A stretch of 64,000 nucleotides of DNA. Origin: Patiria miniata. Taxonomy: Eukaryota > Echinodermata > Asteroidea > Valvatida > Asterinidae. Below, in pieces: positions 1 to 11,047 of the stretch (the first letter of the stretch is position 1; each line of letters starts with the position of its first letter). The notes beneath the pieces were generated by a model. That model did no database searches and had not been told where the DNA came from. It saw only the letters and a program-made list of their open reading frames with translations. The stretch lies in the NCBI RefSeq assembly GCF_015706575.1, contig NW_024037063.1:10354927-10418926 (forward strand), written 5' to 3'. The translations under genes were made by a program, and so were the position numbers.

Positions 1-910
1 AAACATAGCACTTCCAAACCGAACCAAACTGTGGAGTTTGGTTGTCTGAAAACACAATTTCAGCGCAAAAATCGTCTTCCCTTCCAGGAAACAGTCTAAA
101 TGGTTTGGTATGAACATCATTTTGTACACTACAACTAACAAACTTGTACAAGACATATGTTACAAAACTGAAAGTGAGTTTCAGCAATCTGATTGAAACT
201 GAAACAAAAGGATGTGTGTAACAAAGAAGTGAAAGAGGAGCCAATTTCCTTCGGCTTTCGACAGTAATTCATCTTCCTCTAGTCCTCTTTGGAAAATCCC
301 CCCGAACTTAAAAGTTGTTTCATCATCAGTGTCATGCATACATGTTATAACTATTGTACGTGTTTTTCCTGTTTAAATTGTACATTTATGTACAGGTCCG
401 GTACATATATGGTGGGTGACTGACGGTAGGACTACATACGACATGAAGTCTGCTTCTTAATGCTGTTGTCACAAAAGTGACAGACCTGAAATGATAATTA
501 AATCCAGGATAGGTTTCTTTTAAAATTAAAGTCATTTAAAATCTTTATTGTCTGGTGTGATGAAAATGTTTTAAATTTATTTTAAACAAAATTAGCTCTG
601 GAAAACTGCTATGAATAAATCTGCTTTTGTGGTACATGTATATGTACATTGCATTTAATTATGAAGGGGTTTTTTGCAGGTTACATCACAGATGTGTTGG
701 TCACGAGCTGATAATACATTAGGGTCGCAAATGAGACACGGTCAGTAACCTTTATAAATGTACACTCAAATTAAACCCAATAATCTGACCACAACTTTTA
801 ATATGGAATTCTGAATAGGTAGTCTCAATTCTATTTATTTTTAAAAGCCGAATGCAAAAGGATGTTATTAATCCTTGGAATATTAACAATGATGGACTAG
901 GCCTATAGCT
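1..910. other. Gene-free AT-rich stretch
   Basis: No reading frame, RNA gene or clear repeat boundary can be supported here. The sequence is AT-rich with scattered TACATGTA-type words that recur throughout the window. It ends at the terminal inverted repeat of the MITE that begins at 911. Confidence 0.5.
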
Positions 911-1432
911 TTAAAGGGAATATACATCATTTGCTTTTGCTGTAATTTTCAGATATGGATGGAATTGGGGGGTTAGAAATGTAAAGCAAATATAGTTACA
1001 CTGACTTTTTGGAGGTTTTGGGTTCGAAAATGCTATAAAAACCAAGAAAAACGATCATTTTCCTGTAGTCTGGTTCCCTGACTCCATATAAGAAGAAACA
1101 GAGCAGTTAACATACATTGGGGAATTGTAAGGTCAGGGAACCAGTCTAGCTGGCTCGTACCCGTTCATGGGTTTGTAATCGATTGCAAACAAGTGCAATG
1201 GTCAATTGGGGCCAGTATTTGAAAAAAAGCCAGTTGTTTCCAACGCTGATCGGCCGATCAGCGTTGGAAATTGATACAAAAATACCACTTTTCTTGAAAA
1301 TGACAGTATACCAGGTGCCATAATTTTACAGGATGCTTTAGACTGTCATTTACCAACATCCTATTAAGGTATTTCGCAAAAACTTGGTAGTTTTATTTTT
1401 CGATGTTTGCAAATGTTGTATATTCCCTTTAA
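911..1432. mobile_element. MITE with TTAAAGGGAATATAC terminal inverted repeats (family A, copy 1)
   Basis: The 522-bp element starts TTAAAGGGAATATACATCAT and ends with the matching inverted sequence, giving a terminal inverted repeat of about 24 bp. The outermost TTAA at each end could be a TTAA target-site duplication as in piggyBac-type elements, but other superfamilies are possible. A perfect internal palindrome built on CCAACGCTGATCGG lies near 1240-1267. Diverged copies occur at 54222-54764 and 58134-58649, both inside the first intron of the GPCR gene. There is no coding capacity. Confidence 0.75.
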
Positions 1433-4400
1433 CAAGATAAAAATGCAAAGTCAGCCAGAAAGCCCACAATTTCTGGTCTTGATCTAATTTCCAAGCCTCA
1501 GTTCAACCACAGACTATTTGAAAATAACTGACAATTCAATCCAAACATCCACCATCTGTCCGGGAACCTCATTTCCAGTTCCTGCTTCTGATATCTCCAT
1601 CACACGAATGACTGGTCAACTGTGACCAGATGTATAACTTTGACAATGTCAATGCTAACCTGCCACGCGTACATGTACAGCAACAGGTACCGGCAGTGCA
1701 CAAGGTACATGTACATGATAATTATCTCAAGGACATGATTTATTCCTGCGCTACAGCTAGTCAAGATAAAACTACAAATTCTGTACATTGTACATGTACT
1801 TCAAATATTTTTAATATTTATTTGACATTCATAAATACCTCAGACAGTTTAGCTATTTCCATTGGTCGAGAGCTCGTCACGTGGCCGGTCTTAAATGGAT
1901 GATAAAGACATGGCTAGCTGGTCTTAAACACTTTTCCAGTGTCACAATAAAATGTGGACTCCTAAAAATCCAGTGCCTCTTATCGTTTCATTGGTTGAAC
2001 GTTCACAATCCTCACGTAGGCATGCGCAACACTACCAGGGAGTCAGAATTTTATAGTTCTAAATTTAAAACGAAACGCGCCAGGTGCATTCTGCGCGACA
2101 TCGCGCAGAACATGATACGCACGCGTCAATCTCCATAAAAGGGTTGTTTACATCTTACTCGCCAGCTGAACACTCCATTATTTTGCAAGAAGGATGTTTC
2201 AAAAAGCATACAGTGAATTTGTTGAACAAAATCGGGATGTTTTGAACTGCTCGGGTAATTATCAGCACCCAGACTATAAGTGGTCTTAAACAGAGTGATA
2301 AAAACCTCCGGAGCACACATTTATTCCCTTATTTCAGGAAAACATAAACACATTATACAAATTAAGAATAGACAAGTTTAACAATATTAAAATCACAGTT
2401 TAAACTATTTGAACAGTCACAGACAGTCAAAAAATCAATCCTCTTCCCTGCCATGCCTTTCGTAAATTGCACACTGTACCGGTATGCTAGTCACCAACAG
2501 TCAAATCATATTTCAAGCAAGCACTGTGACTAGTCAAATTCAGTCAACGGACAAAGGCAGGCAAGAAGGTACGGTACATGTACAATGTATAGGCACAGCT
2601 GGCTTATCTAGTCTACATTGTACAGTACAGTCAAAGCATACGTAGGTATCACCTATCAAGTTATGTAAACAGTCACAGCCAGTCAATCCTGCTTTACAAA
2701 GTACATGTATGTAGGCTGGGAACCGGGAAGCTTTTCACTGTTGCAAACAGTCGCTTGACAATTGATTTTGACTGAGTGAAAGGATATTTTTGCACAGAAT
2801 ATACAGACCGTTTGCTTAGGAGGGAATATTTTTAATTATACAGGACGACTACCGGTACAAAACACACCATACAAAACGCCGGCCTGAAGGATTGCCTAAA
2901 AAGCTCATCGAGAGTGTTTCCAACAGTGAAAGCCTCACTAAAACAAACAATGTACACAAAAAGGGCCATTCAAAAAACAAACCCAAGACAACCAGGCCAA
3001 ACTGACCAACCAACACAAGGAAACAAACCGACCAACCAACAGACAGGACAGAGATTGGACAAAAGAATCTAAACACACAAAGGGTATACTCAGCAAAACC
3101 AAACGTGTAACAAAAGACCTGCAGACTTCAGTTAAAGAAGCATAGTAACAAATTATTATTAACTTTATATGTAAGAAACAGCATGAGATACATACGTAAA
3201 AACTACAAAAGAGTCAGATGAATCATTTGCTGAATTAAAAACTTACCAATAGAATGTATCCTTGTCTTCCATAAATGTCTGAAGTTGAGATTTGAATGTG
3301 GGAATGCAAGTCTGCCTACAATGTAGCTGGTAGTACTGACACTACTTTCAGCCTGAATGCCATGCATACCATTCCAGCACTTAAGTGACCTTAAGTACCC
3401 AAATTCACTTCATGCAGTAACCCTGAACTGTAGGATCTGCAGGAAAAATACCTTGTACATGCATGTGTACACAGTTGCTGGTATTTATTATAATGTACAG
3501 AGAGAGATCAGTCGCTTTCATGCAGAACTATGCATTCAATTACTGTAGACCTGTATAGATTTTTACTCTTTTACGCGAGTGTAAAACTAAACTAAACTCC
3601 AAATTCTACGTACATGTACCTGTAGGTTTTGTAAGACAACCAGTACAGGATAGAAAGTCATGGTAAAAAGGCCTCAGATCACACACCGAACTACTAAAGA
3701 GTACAGCTACGGTACATCATTTTACATGTGCCCAGTTCAGGATAGCTGCAGGCAGAACAACTCAAATGAATAAACCGTCACCCAAAATGTACCTTTTGCA
3801 TATATATATATCAATGCAGATTCTGTTAAACAATTGGTCATTCACACCATCCAATATGTGGGCCCGGGTCCAACCATGGAGCTATGGTCCAACATACAAA
3901 ATCAACAGCTGACCTGTGCAGGATCCGCATTGCTTATCCATGTTCTATGGGACCCAGTCTGCTTACATGCAAGGGTGTGCATTTCACCTGATATGGGAAC
4001 CAATCAAAAAAACAAAACATGGGTACCTGGGTACCCGTTGAAGAAGCCAAAATTCAAATCTCGGAAGTTGCTGTTAGGCTTTTTCATAAAGGTCTGCACG
4101 ATAATACTGCCACATCGGTGCGTCAATCAAGATACAAATGTGTACAGTAAGCTCCTTTATTTGTGGTGAAAACCGCAACTTTTGCTAACGGCATAAACAT
4201 GATTATGATTATGTTTTGTTTTCCCGAGTAGCCTGGCTTTCATTTTGAAAATTCCACACAAATGATATTTACAACATTTCTTTTTCATTCTCCGTGAAGT
4301 TAGTAAGTTATTTTTAAAGTTGGTTACGGGTACCCGATCCCATAATCTGGAACTGGTTCCTGACGTGATACCTGGGTTCCGATGCAAAGCCCTACTTGTG

Positions 4401-6460
4401 TGGACCCAACGGAGACAAAAGTGTGGAAAGGCCTCTACATCTGTTTGGGTTGTCGGAGCCACAACATTCATACAGTTGTACATGTGCTCATAGAGTATTA
4501 GTACACATTTCCCAGACACAGAAACAATATTTATGTGACCTTCAGCAAAGTGGCTGAACAACTAAATGATTAACGAGATAAGGGTGGAAAGAGTTGTTCT
4601 TCAAGTAGTTGCCTAGCAACCCCATTATCATCTGACTGCCCTCAAATGATAACTACTATTGCAAGTGTTGTCCTTCAAATAGTTGCCTAGCAACTTCACT
4701 TAGCCAAAACCTTATTGTTAATAACCTATGCATGTAAATCAATTGTTTTAATCCTATACAGAATTTTACTATTTAATAAGAAGCCATTTGGACTTTTTAC
4801 TCATAAAATACTGTTAAATTTGGTAAAACAGACTTGAAAGTGTTGTCACAAAATATGAGATGTTCTTGTCTCACCGACTTTGCAAGAATTAAACATACAT
4901 GCAATTGTACACACATAAGCCAGTACTACTCAAGGACAAACTTACAAAATACTAAAAATGAACTTTTTATCATTAAAATTTGTTGAAAACAAATCCCCAC
5001 TGAAAACTGAATATCGGTTCACTCAAAATTCCCCTGGTGATTATGTCTTAGGCTTTATTAGAAAAAATCTACAGTTCTCAAATTGAATTCATAATGGACA
5101 ATTTAACTGGCAGACTTAACACGTTACCGTACGTGTACATGTATCATACATTAATGTACAGATCTCACAGATTATATTCCTAAATCCTAATACCATTTCC
5201 CTACCCTCCAACCTACATGATAAAAAACCTCTGTAAATTATGGGGCTTGGGAACTTGTAAACAACATCTTTATGGGCAAGCTATGCATGTTTGAAATGTC
5301 TGATGACTCAGCGATACAAACTGATGGGAATACATTACCAGGAAAGATAACCTTTGCCTTGAAATCTTATTGAAATCTTTTCAAAGCCATAAACAAAATT
5401 TAAAGTCAACACTGTAAACTGCAATACATTCATGAGATTCCTGAAGAAAAAAAAATGTTTGGTGCATGTACTCAAATGTTATGAAAGCTGTACGTAGATA
5501 GTGTAATCTTGAAGTTCTGTGTGACAAACTTTAATCTGTACAACAGATTAATAAGAAATCACGTCATATCCATGATGCTCCTCAGTGAATACATACTGTA
5601 CAAGAATGATTAATTCTTGGTTTTTAGTTTCTAAGTAAATATGTGTAACACAGATTTGTCACAAATACGACAATTGCAAGATCTGAAGGTTTTGTGATTT
5701 GGAATATATTTCATCAACTGTAATTTCTGGGTTTCTGTTTTCTCAAACTCCACAGACTAGTATTCAGTGTAAGCTACTTCGGAGTTTCAAAAATGTACTA
5801 CTGTGAACATCAGATTCAATGATTTAGTTTGGAGAGATTAACAAAGCAGATGAATACAAAAAAAGGCTATGGGGAAGTGTACGTGGCAGCCGAATCCACA
5901 TTTTGCAATCTTTCATCGAATCAAAAAAAAAGATGGCAACTTTTTTCACCCAAAAGTTGGAGCATACAAATAACTTCAACCACGGTGCCATTAAAAAAAG
6001 TCAAAAGTTTTCATTTGCTTCAAAACAAGATCTTTTCTTCGATTTTGTTTGAACATGTACCTGCATGTGGCAATTTTTTTTATCCATAAAACTAAATAGT
6101 TGAATCTGATGTGCGAATGAGCACACATACATTTTTTTGTAAAATTCCGAAGTAGTTGTATGATGCACTCTTCACAACCATGAACAATGTTGGTAGAAAT
6201 TAACCAATTTTGGGGAGACAAAGTGGAAGTCCTGCCTAAAAAAATGTGTAATTGATGCAATGACTTAAAATTATCCAGATAGGTAGGTAGGAAAATAAAT
6301 TTATTTTGTAACTTTTCTATGCTTGTTCTTTGGTCGTATTCTGTTTAATTAAATTGTGTAATTGTTTACTTCTAATACACACAAAAACTTGCATGGGGAA
6401 GACTTTTCATTTTGGGCCAAACTTTGCAATAAAAAGTTGGAGGTCGGCTATGGTCACCAT
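1433..6460. other. Gene-free stretch, one doubtful exon
   Basis: No convincing gene is visible. Short open frames are not supported by composition or motifs. Two things stand out: a minus-strand open segment ending in a canonical splice donor at 3247/3246, and a pair of X-box-like palindromes at 4608-4620 and 4682-4694. The stretch could include introns or the 3' untranslated region of a minus-strand gene lying outside the window, but this cannot be shown. Confidence 0.4.
4608..4694. promoter_or_regulatory. Two X-box-like palindromes (RFX-type sites)
   Basis: GTTGCCTAGCAAC occurs exactly twice, at 4608-4620 and 4682-4694, each within a longer similar block (TTCAAGTAGTTGCC and TTCAAATAGTTGCC), 74 bp apart. 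The word fits the RFX X-box pattern of a GTTGCC half site facing GCAAC. No transcription start can be placed beside them, so a regulatory role is only an inference. The pair may simply be a small tandem duplication. Confidence 0.35.
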
Positions 6461-6830
6461 AAGGCCAAAAAAAAAAAGTCTCCGGTTTCTGGTATGGAGC
6501 TTGCCCAAAAAGTGGTGCGGCAACGCGGCTTTTTTTTTTTTACCTGATTTTTTTTTTGCCTCAAATGTCGGCTGATGACTGCAAATGGTGCCCGACTAAA
6601 CTTAGTGCAAATATATGGGAGTCCAGGGGGCCACATAAAGCTAAATTCTCGATCATAACCCCATCCAAAAACACATTAAAATTGTGCAGCAGCAGGATTC
6701 CAGTCAAACCAGTGAGTTTGGCGGTTTTGAGACATCATCTTTCATTGAAAAAATAAATTGTCATTTTGCCGACGCGCATAGCTACTGCGACGCGCGCGCA
6801 TACCAGAAACCGGAGACTTTTTTTGGCCTT
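6461..6830. mobile_element. MITE with AAGGCCAAAAAAAGTCTCCGG inverted ends
   Basis: The left end (AAGGCC, an A run, then GTCTCCGGTTTCTGGTA) is matched by its reverse complement at 6801-6830, giving inverted repeats of about 30 bp around 310 bp of non-coding DNA. The right 155 bp (6676-6830) occurs again as a direct copy at 6986-7145, so part of the element was duplicated. A related GGCCAAAAAAATA...CTGCTTCCGG terminus occurs near 51455-51715. Confidence 0.65.
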
Positions 6831-6985
6831 AAAGAGAGCTAAACTGTAAAAGGGGGGATTCCCGTGCCGCTCAATCAGATACCACCATATTTTGGAATAA
6901 AATACCATCTTGGTCTGAATTCACACTTGGTGCTCCCGACAAATGTAATTAATTAAAAATATAAAATGTCACGTTACAGTTACAG

Positions 6986-7145
6986 TTAAAATTGTGCAGC
7001 AGCAGGATTCCAGTCAAACCAGTGAGTTTGGCGGTTTTGAGACATCATCTTTCATTGAAAAAAAAAACTTTTTTCATTTTGCTGACGCGCATGGCTACGG
7101 CGACGCGCGCGCATACCAGAAACCGGAGACTTTTTTTTTTGGCCT
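6986..7145. repeat. Direct duplicate of the right half of the neighbouring MITE
   Basis: This block repeats 6676-6830 in the same orientation, from TTAAAATTGTGCAGCAGCAG through the inverted end near GGCCTAAG, with small differences such as longer A runs and gctacGg for gctacTg. It indicates a local duplication or a solo partial insertion. It is not coding. Confidence 0.7.
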
Positions 7146-8146
7146 AAGTGGCAGCACGTTCATGGTACGACATACATCACCAAGTCAGCAGCCCAGTTTG
7201 TACACATTTCGGGAATATTGGGTGTGGTTGCTAACTACTGTTCATGGAATTTACTGAATGCGCCCATAGGCCAAAAGGTCACTAATATTGCATTTAGTTG
7301 AAATCACAGCTCTATTTTCATCGTTAACCCCAATTTTGTTTTCAACCTTTACAGGACCTTTCCCACATCAGGCGAAGTGTCACAGTATTCTATGGAATGG
7401 AACCAAAAGAATACTGCAACACCAATTGTTGCATTTTTAGCTCTTTTTATGGTAAGGGCTTTAGAAAGAAATCTGTATTTTTACACTGCAATGTTATCAA
7501 ATCAACACAGAACAAGACCAACATACAATACATAGTTCAAAGCTGCCTCTACAATGTACCGTGGAGCTCTATGCTCATACCCTCTGAAAATGTCATATTT
7601 CTCCATGCTCTGCTTAAGGATGGTGATGATTTATTGTAAAACAGAATATAAAATCTCACTCAAAGCTGTGCTTTCTGTGTTAATGTAACTAAGGAAAACT
7701 GGATGAAATGGCTTCCATTTGAAACTGCTGCCACTGCTACGAAAAACCACAAGATTTAGGGGCTTTTGGGGCACTAACTTCTTATAATAAGTAAGTTTAC
7801 GAGCAACTTAAGCTTCGTCAGTGACTCATCTCTAAATACCCCACAATGTCTTCATGGTTAAGGCTTCTCTAAACACATAGTTGGATCCATGGCAAGTGAT
7901 TACTGGAATTAATGGTACACCCACTACATAAACATTTACTCTTTGCCGACACAAACAGGTACTTGTGACTATTTAAGCTTTTCAAGTGTATTCAACTCAC
8001 AAACCCTGTCCTTACAAAATTATTGCCGACCTTTTGTCAGTTTTTGTGCCTTCCTATGCCAATAACAACAATAGTGAGAAGCCCATTCAAGTCACATCAC
8101 TGTCTAATGCGGTGTACCATGGTCCATGGGTGTACCACTGACTGAC
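7146..8146. other. Gene-free stretch
   Basis: I see no gene or well-bounded repeat here. The minus strand near 7800-7824 contains a CTGACGA word that recalls a hammerhead or Penelope-like terminus, but it lacks the GAAA block and is not annotated as such. Confidence 0.4.
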
Positions 8147-8188
8147 ACTCCTGAAGACGGTCAGAGCATACTGACCGGAACGTCGAGT
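8147..8188 (+). ncRNA. Degenerate hammerhead-like motif in a Penelope-like repeat fragment
   Basis: Read on the plus strand: a possible stem I of ACTC (8147-8150) with GAGT (8185-8188); CTGAAGA at 8151-8157; a perfect 7-bp stem II of CGGTCAG/CTGACCG with loop AGCATA; then GAA followed by CGTC. A functional hammerhead needs GAAA with A15.1 paired to U16.1. One A is missing here, so the motif is probably inactive. The following 130 bp match 24250-24370 in the opposite orientation, which shows a dispersed family. Confidence 0.45.
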
Positions 8189-8320
8189 TTATACCTCTGG
8201 TTCTTTTCAGAACCATTCTCTTAGTTGAGAAATTATTCGCACATGGTGTTTCCGCAAACCTTTCATTATTTAGTATCTCCACCATGCAAAGCCTCAAATC
8301 TTACTTGACTGACACTTGAC
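8189..8320 (+). repeat. Fragment of a dispersed (Penelope-like?) element
   Basis: The sequence from about 8189 to 8315 (for example GAGAAATTATTCGCACATGG and GTTTCCGCAAACC) is the reverse complement of 24250-24370. In both places it lies near a CTGAAGACGGTCAG motif. No intact reverse-transcriptase frame is present, so assignment to Penelope-like elements rests on the ribozyme-like motif alone. Confidence 0.5.
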
Positions 8321-8360
8321 AACTCTGTAAAACACTAGTGCCAGCGAGGGGGTTAACTTA

Positions 8361-8510
8361 ACATGTACTTAAAGCTATAGTCCATCATTTGCAGCCATCC
8401 GAAAAAGTAACTGGCGTATTATTGTTGAAAAACATACTTGGTTGAAAGATAGTAAGTGGACTAAACTCCCTGTGAAATTAATCTTTCTGGCAAGCTACAT
8501 GTATCACTTT
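8361..8510. mobile_element. MITE family B, copy 1
   Basis: The block from AAAGCTATAGTCCATCATTT through CCATCCGAAAAAGTAACTGG to the CAAGCTACATG area matches, in reverse complement, 56385-56520 in the first intron of the GPCR gene. It is non-coding and the ends are not sharply defined. Confidence 0.55.
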
Positions 8511-8853
8511 GAAGTAATCAATATAAATATAATATAAGGTTTACCACTCGCATCACAGCTTTGGTACTGGAACCGCAACCAATAGTGCATGAAACAGTCA
8601 TCGGGTGTTACGCTTCCGCGTGACGTCATGCGCCAACAGCCAGCGCAGCCGGCAAAAACGAGTAGTTGACAGCGATCGCTCTCTGTGCCTGTTAATCGAC
8701 CGCCATTCATTGTACACAATTTTTTTGTGCACAAACCAATTGCGGTCCTGGCCATGCCTGAAAGGTTGTCAGGTTAGCGGTTATTCCTCCTGTTTTCACT
8801 GTAGGCTGAATCTTCATCGTGGATCGTTTTTTACTTCAAGGACCTGTGTAATG
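8511..8853. other. Gene-free spacer before the ribozyme repeat
   Basis: No gene is visible. This sequence abuts the left boundary of the 1,064-bp direct repeat, and its last bases do not match the sequence preceding the second repeat copy. Confidence 0.4.
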
Positions 8854-9917
8854 GTTTGGAAAAGGGATGGCACTATCCCATTCAGTGACACTTCTTCTCT
8901 GGTGATTTGTATGGCTTAGTATGGGTTGTAAGCATGACTGAGTCTTTGCCGGTTATGTCCGAGTGAAATGTAGAGTGGGCGGACATAAGAGATTAAGTGA
9001 CTATGATAGGTTGGGTAATCAAATGTGATTAAGGGTGCGAGCAGAGGATTTTGTTCGCAAATCCTCTTGTTAGCAATAGCATGCTTTCGTGCCTTGCTGT
9101 TGGGCACTCTTCAGTTGCAAATAGGTGATTCAAAAAAGAATCGAGGCTGACTCGCGGAAAAGTTGTGGTTGGGATTGGTTGTATTCCAATCATGTATCGT
9201 AAGTTTGAAGTGTTGTGGTTACAACCATGTGACTTTAGTTGGTTTCAACTTGTTCCTCTAGTAAGGAGAGCAATCGGGTTCGGTTAGTTTTTTGGAAGAG
9301 CCGGAGTAGGTCGGGAGTGGGTTTAACTCTTGATTTTGTTTGGGTAGTTACTCCCGGAAATGATTTAAGGCTTTTCTGAAGGCAACGAATTATGATTCGG
9401 GAAATGTTTCCGCACAGTAGTTTGTTGCCTTGGATTATGTTCCAGTGATGGTTGTTTATTGCTCGATTAAGTGACGGTGTGTTATGGTTGGGTTGTATGT
9501 CGTGGTGAAGACAGGTGGAGTTTGTTTTGATTTTTCTTCATCCTAAGATTGTATGTGTTAAACCTGTGGGCAAGTTTAAAATTAGTGGCTTCCGGGTATT
9601 TTCTAGCGTTTCACTAGAATATGATTTCGGATGCCAATTGGTGGTTGAAAGGATGGTTTATAGAGCGTATGTTACGCATTATTAATGTAAATTGTAGTCT
9701 TCACTCCAAATAATTATTGATGCTGCTTACGAGTGATTGCGGTTTGGTTTAGCAGAAGTAGGTAAGATGTTGAGGCCTTCTCCAACAAGCAAAGATTTCG
9801 GTTTGCGATGGTTTTGCTTTGGATAGTTGGTTATGAAGGATTGATATTTTGTTCTGCTAATGAGCGCAAAAGATTGGAGTTGGCTCGTTTGGTTTACGAT
9901 TGCATTTGTGAGAGAAG
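8854..9917 (-). repeat. 1,064-bp direct repeat, copy 1 (LTR-like, carries hammerhead)
   Basis: The segment from GTTTGGAAAAGGGATGGCAC to TGTGAGAGAAG is repeated at 11048-12111 at the same length, and no difference was found by eye, so the duplication is very recent or homogenised. The plus strand is poor in C and rich in G and T. The copies do not start TG and end CA, and no target-site duplication flanks the outer edges, so a classical LTR retrotransposon is not supported. A Penelope-like pseudo-LTR, a retrozyme or a simple tandem duplication fits better. Minus orientation is assigned because the ribozyme core reads on that strand. Confidence 0.85.
9073..9118 (-). ncRNA. Hammerhead ribozyme, copy 1
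   Basis: Read on the minus strand: stem I 5' strand GCAA (9118-9115); core CTGAAGA (9114-9108); stem II GTGCC (9107-9103) pairing with GGCAC (9093-9089) around a 9-nt loop; GAAA (9088-9085), whose last A begins the palindrome AGCATGCT (9085-9078); A17 at 9077; then TTGC (9076-9073) closing stem I. All invariant core positions are present (CUGANGA, GAA, A15.1-U16.1, H17, G10.1-C11.1). The self-complementary stem III has no loop, so activity would be expected as a dimer, as described for Penelope-like and some satellite hammerheads. This is a motif call made by eye and not a folding result. Confidence 0.7.
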
Positions 9918-11047
9918 TGGTTAGATTTATTTATTGATCTCTTGGTTTCTTTGTTGAGTTTCCTTCTTGCCATGGTAGTTGAAGGGTTTGTGGTTTGAAT
10001 ATAACGAATAAGGTAAGATGGGGTGGGTTATATTCCAATGTATTTATTTTAACAATGGCAGAATGATGGATATTTCTCTTTTGAGAGGTTGTGTTGGTAA
10101 GAGACCGAGAAGTGATGGTTCGTTGGTTTTCTCTCAGGGTTTATATGCACGGTTTGCGTGCGTGAGATGGCGCATTGAGCCGTGGCGGTAGTGAATGGTA
10201 CCATATGTGTGTTGTGATTGGTCACTGTATTGTCCAATGAGCGTGCGGGTGCAGTGGCGCGGAAAACCTTGCGTGGGTTTTGGATTCGTAGTGGAATTTC
10301 TAACCAGTAGTGTGTTTGTTTTTGGTTTTAAAAGCCGTATTTTGATTATTTTCTGTGTCAGAAAATAATTGAAACTTGTGTAGGCTTTTAGATATTGTTA
10401 ATCTCTTTCAATTGGTAGTTGTTTGAGTAAAAAACTATCTTCCTACCGTGTGCGGTATTGGAAAAACACGTTGTGTTTCGTTGTTTTTTTCTTGATTTTG
10501 TTAATACGAATGCATATTTATGTGGAGATGGTACTTTTTCTTTCCCAAATGTGGGTTGTTTATTTTGTTTGTACCATTCAATGTTGAGATTGATTTACGA
10601 TTTTTTGGGGAGGCCAATACTGTTTTGAACCCTTTGTTTTGGAGTTAATTTTGTGGGTTTTTGTCTTGTTTTGTGTTGTTTGGTGTAAAATGGGTATAGT
10701 TTATCCGACTGCGGATAATTTGTATGTCCATTTATCAAGTGCTTGTGCTTCTGCTAGCATAGCGTTTTTATGTTGTTATAACAAATCAAGATGATGTTTT
10801 CCGTATGCGGAAATATGGTTGTTGGTTTTCCGAATTGAAGTGTACATGTGGTGGAACGTGAGATCTTTTGTCTCGTGTGTGGCAGACTAATTGTTACAAA
10901 TCTGTGGGTGTACTTGAAGTACTGAGAAACAGAGATAGAAGCAACCTGAAGATACCTCGCTTGTTAATCAAGACGGTATTCTCGGGCAGTTTTTGATGGC
11001 CATCGACCCACAATACCCCGGGGTGGGGCAAGGAGTATAACATAGAA
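9918..11047. other. Non-coding G/T-skewed, hairpin-rich unit between the direct repeats
   Basis: There is no supported ORF. The strand skew of the flanking repeats continues through this segment. Perfect stem-loops include an 11-bp stem ATTATTTTCTG/CAGAAAATAAT with a 3-nt loop (10345-10369), TTATCCG/CGGATAA (10701-10718), TTTCCG/CGGAAA (10798-10813), TACCG/CGGTA (10444-10457), AAACAC/GTGTTT (10464-10478) and the palindrome TTGTTATAACAA (10773-10784). Such structure is expected of a viroid-like or retrozyme RNA. Function is inferred only. Confidence 0.55.

Noticed and set aside
7795-7830. Minus-strand CTGACGA followed by AGC...GCT, resembling another hammerhead
   Set aside because: There is no GAAA block after the hairpin and stem I cannot be formed, so the core is not satisfied.
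10937-10965. CTGAAGA followed by TACC...GGTA on the plus strand
   Set aside because: A hairpin is possible but the GAAA element is missing, so it is not a hammerhead.
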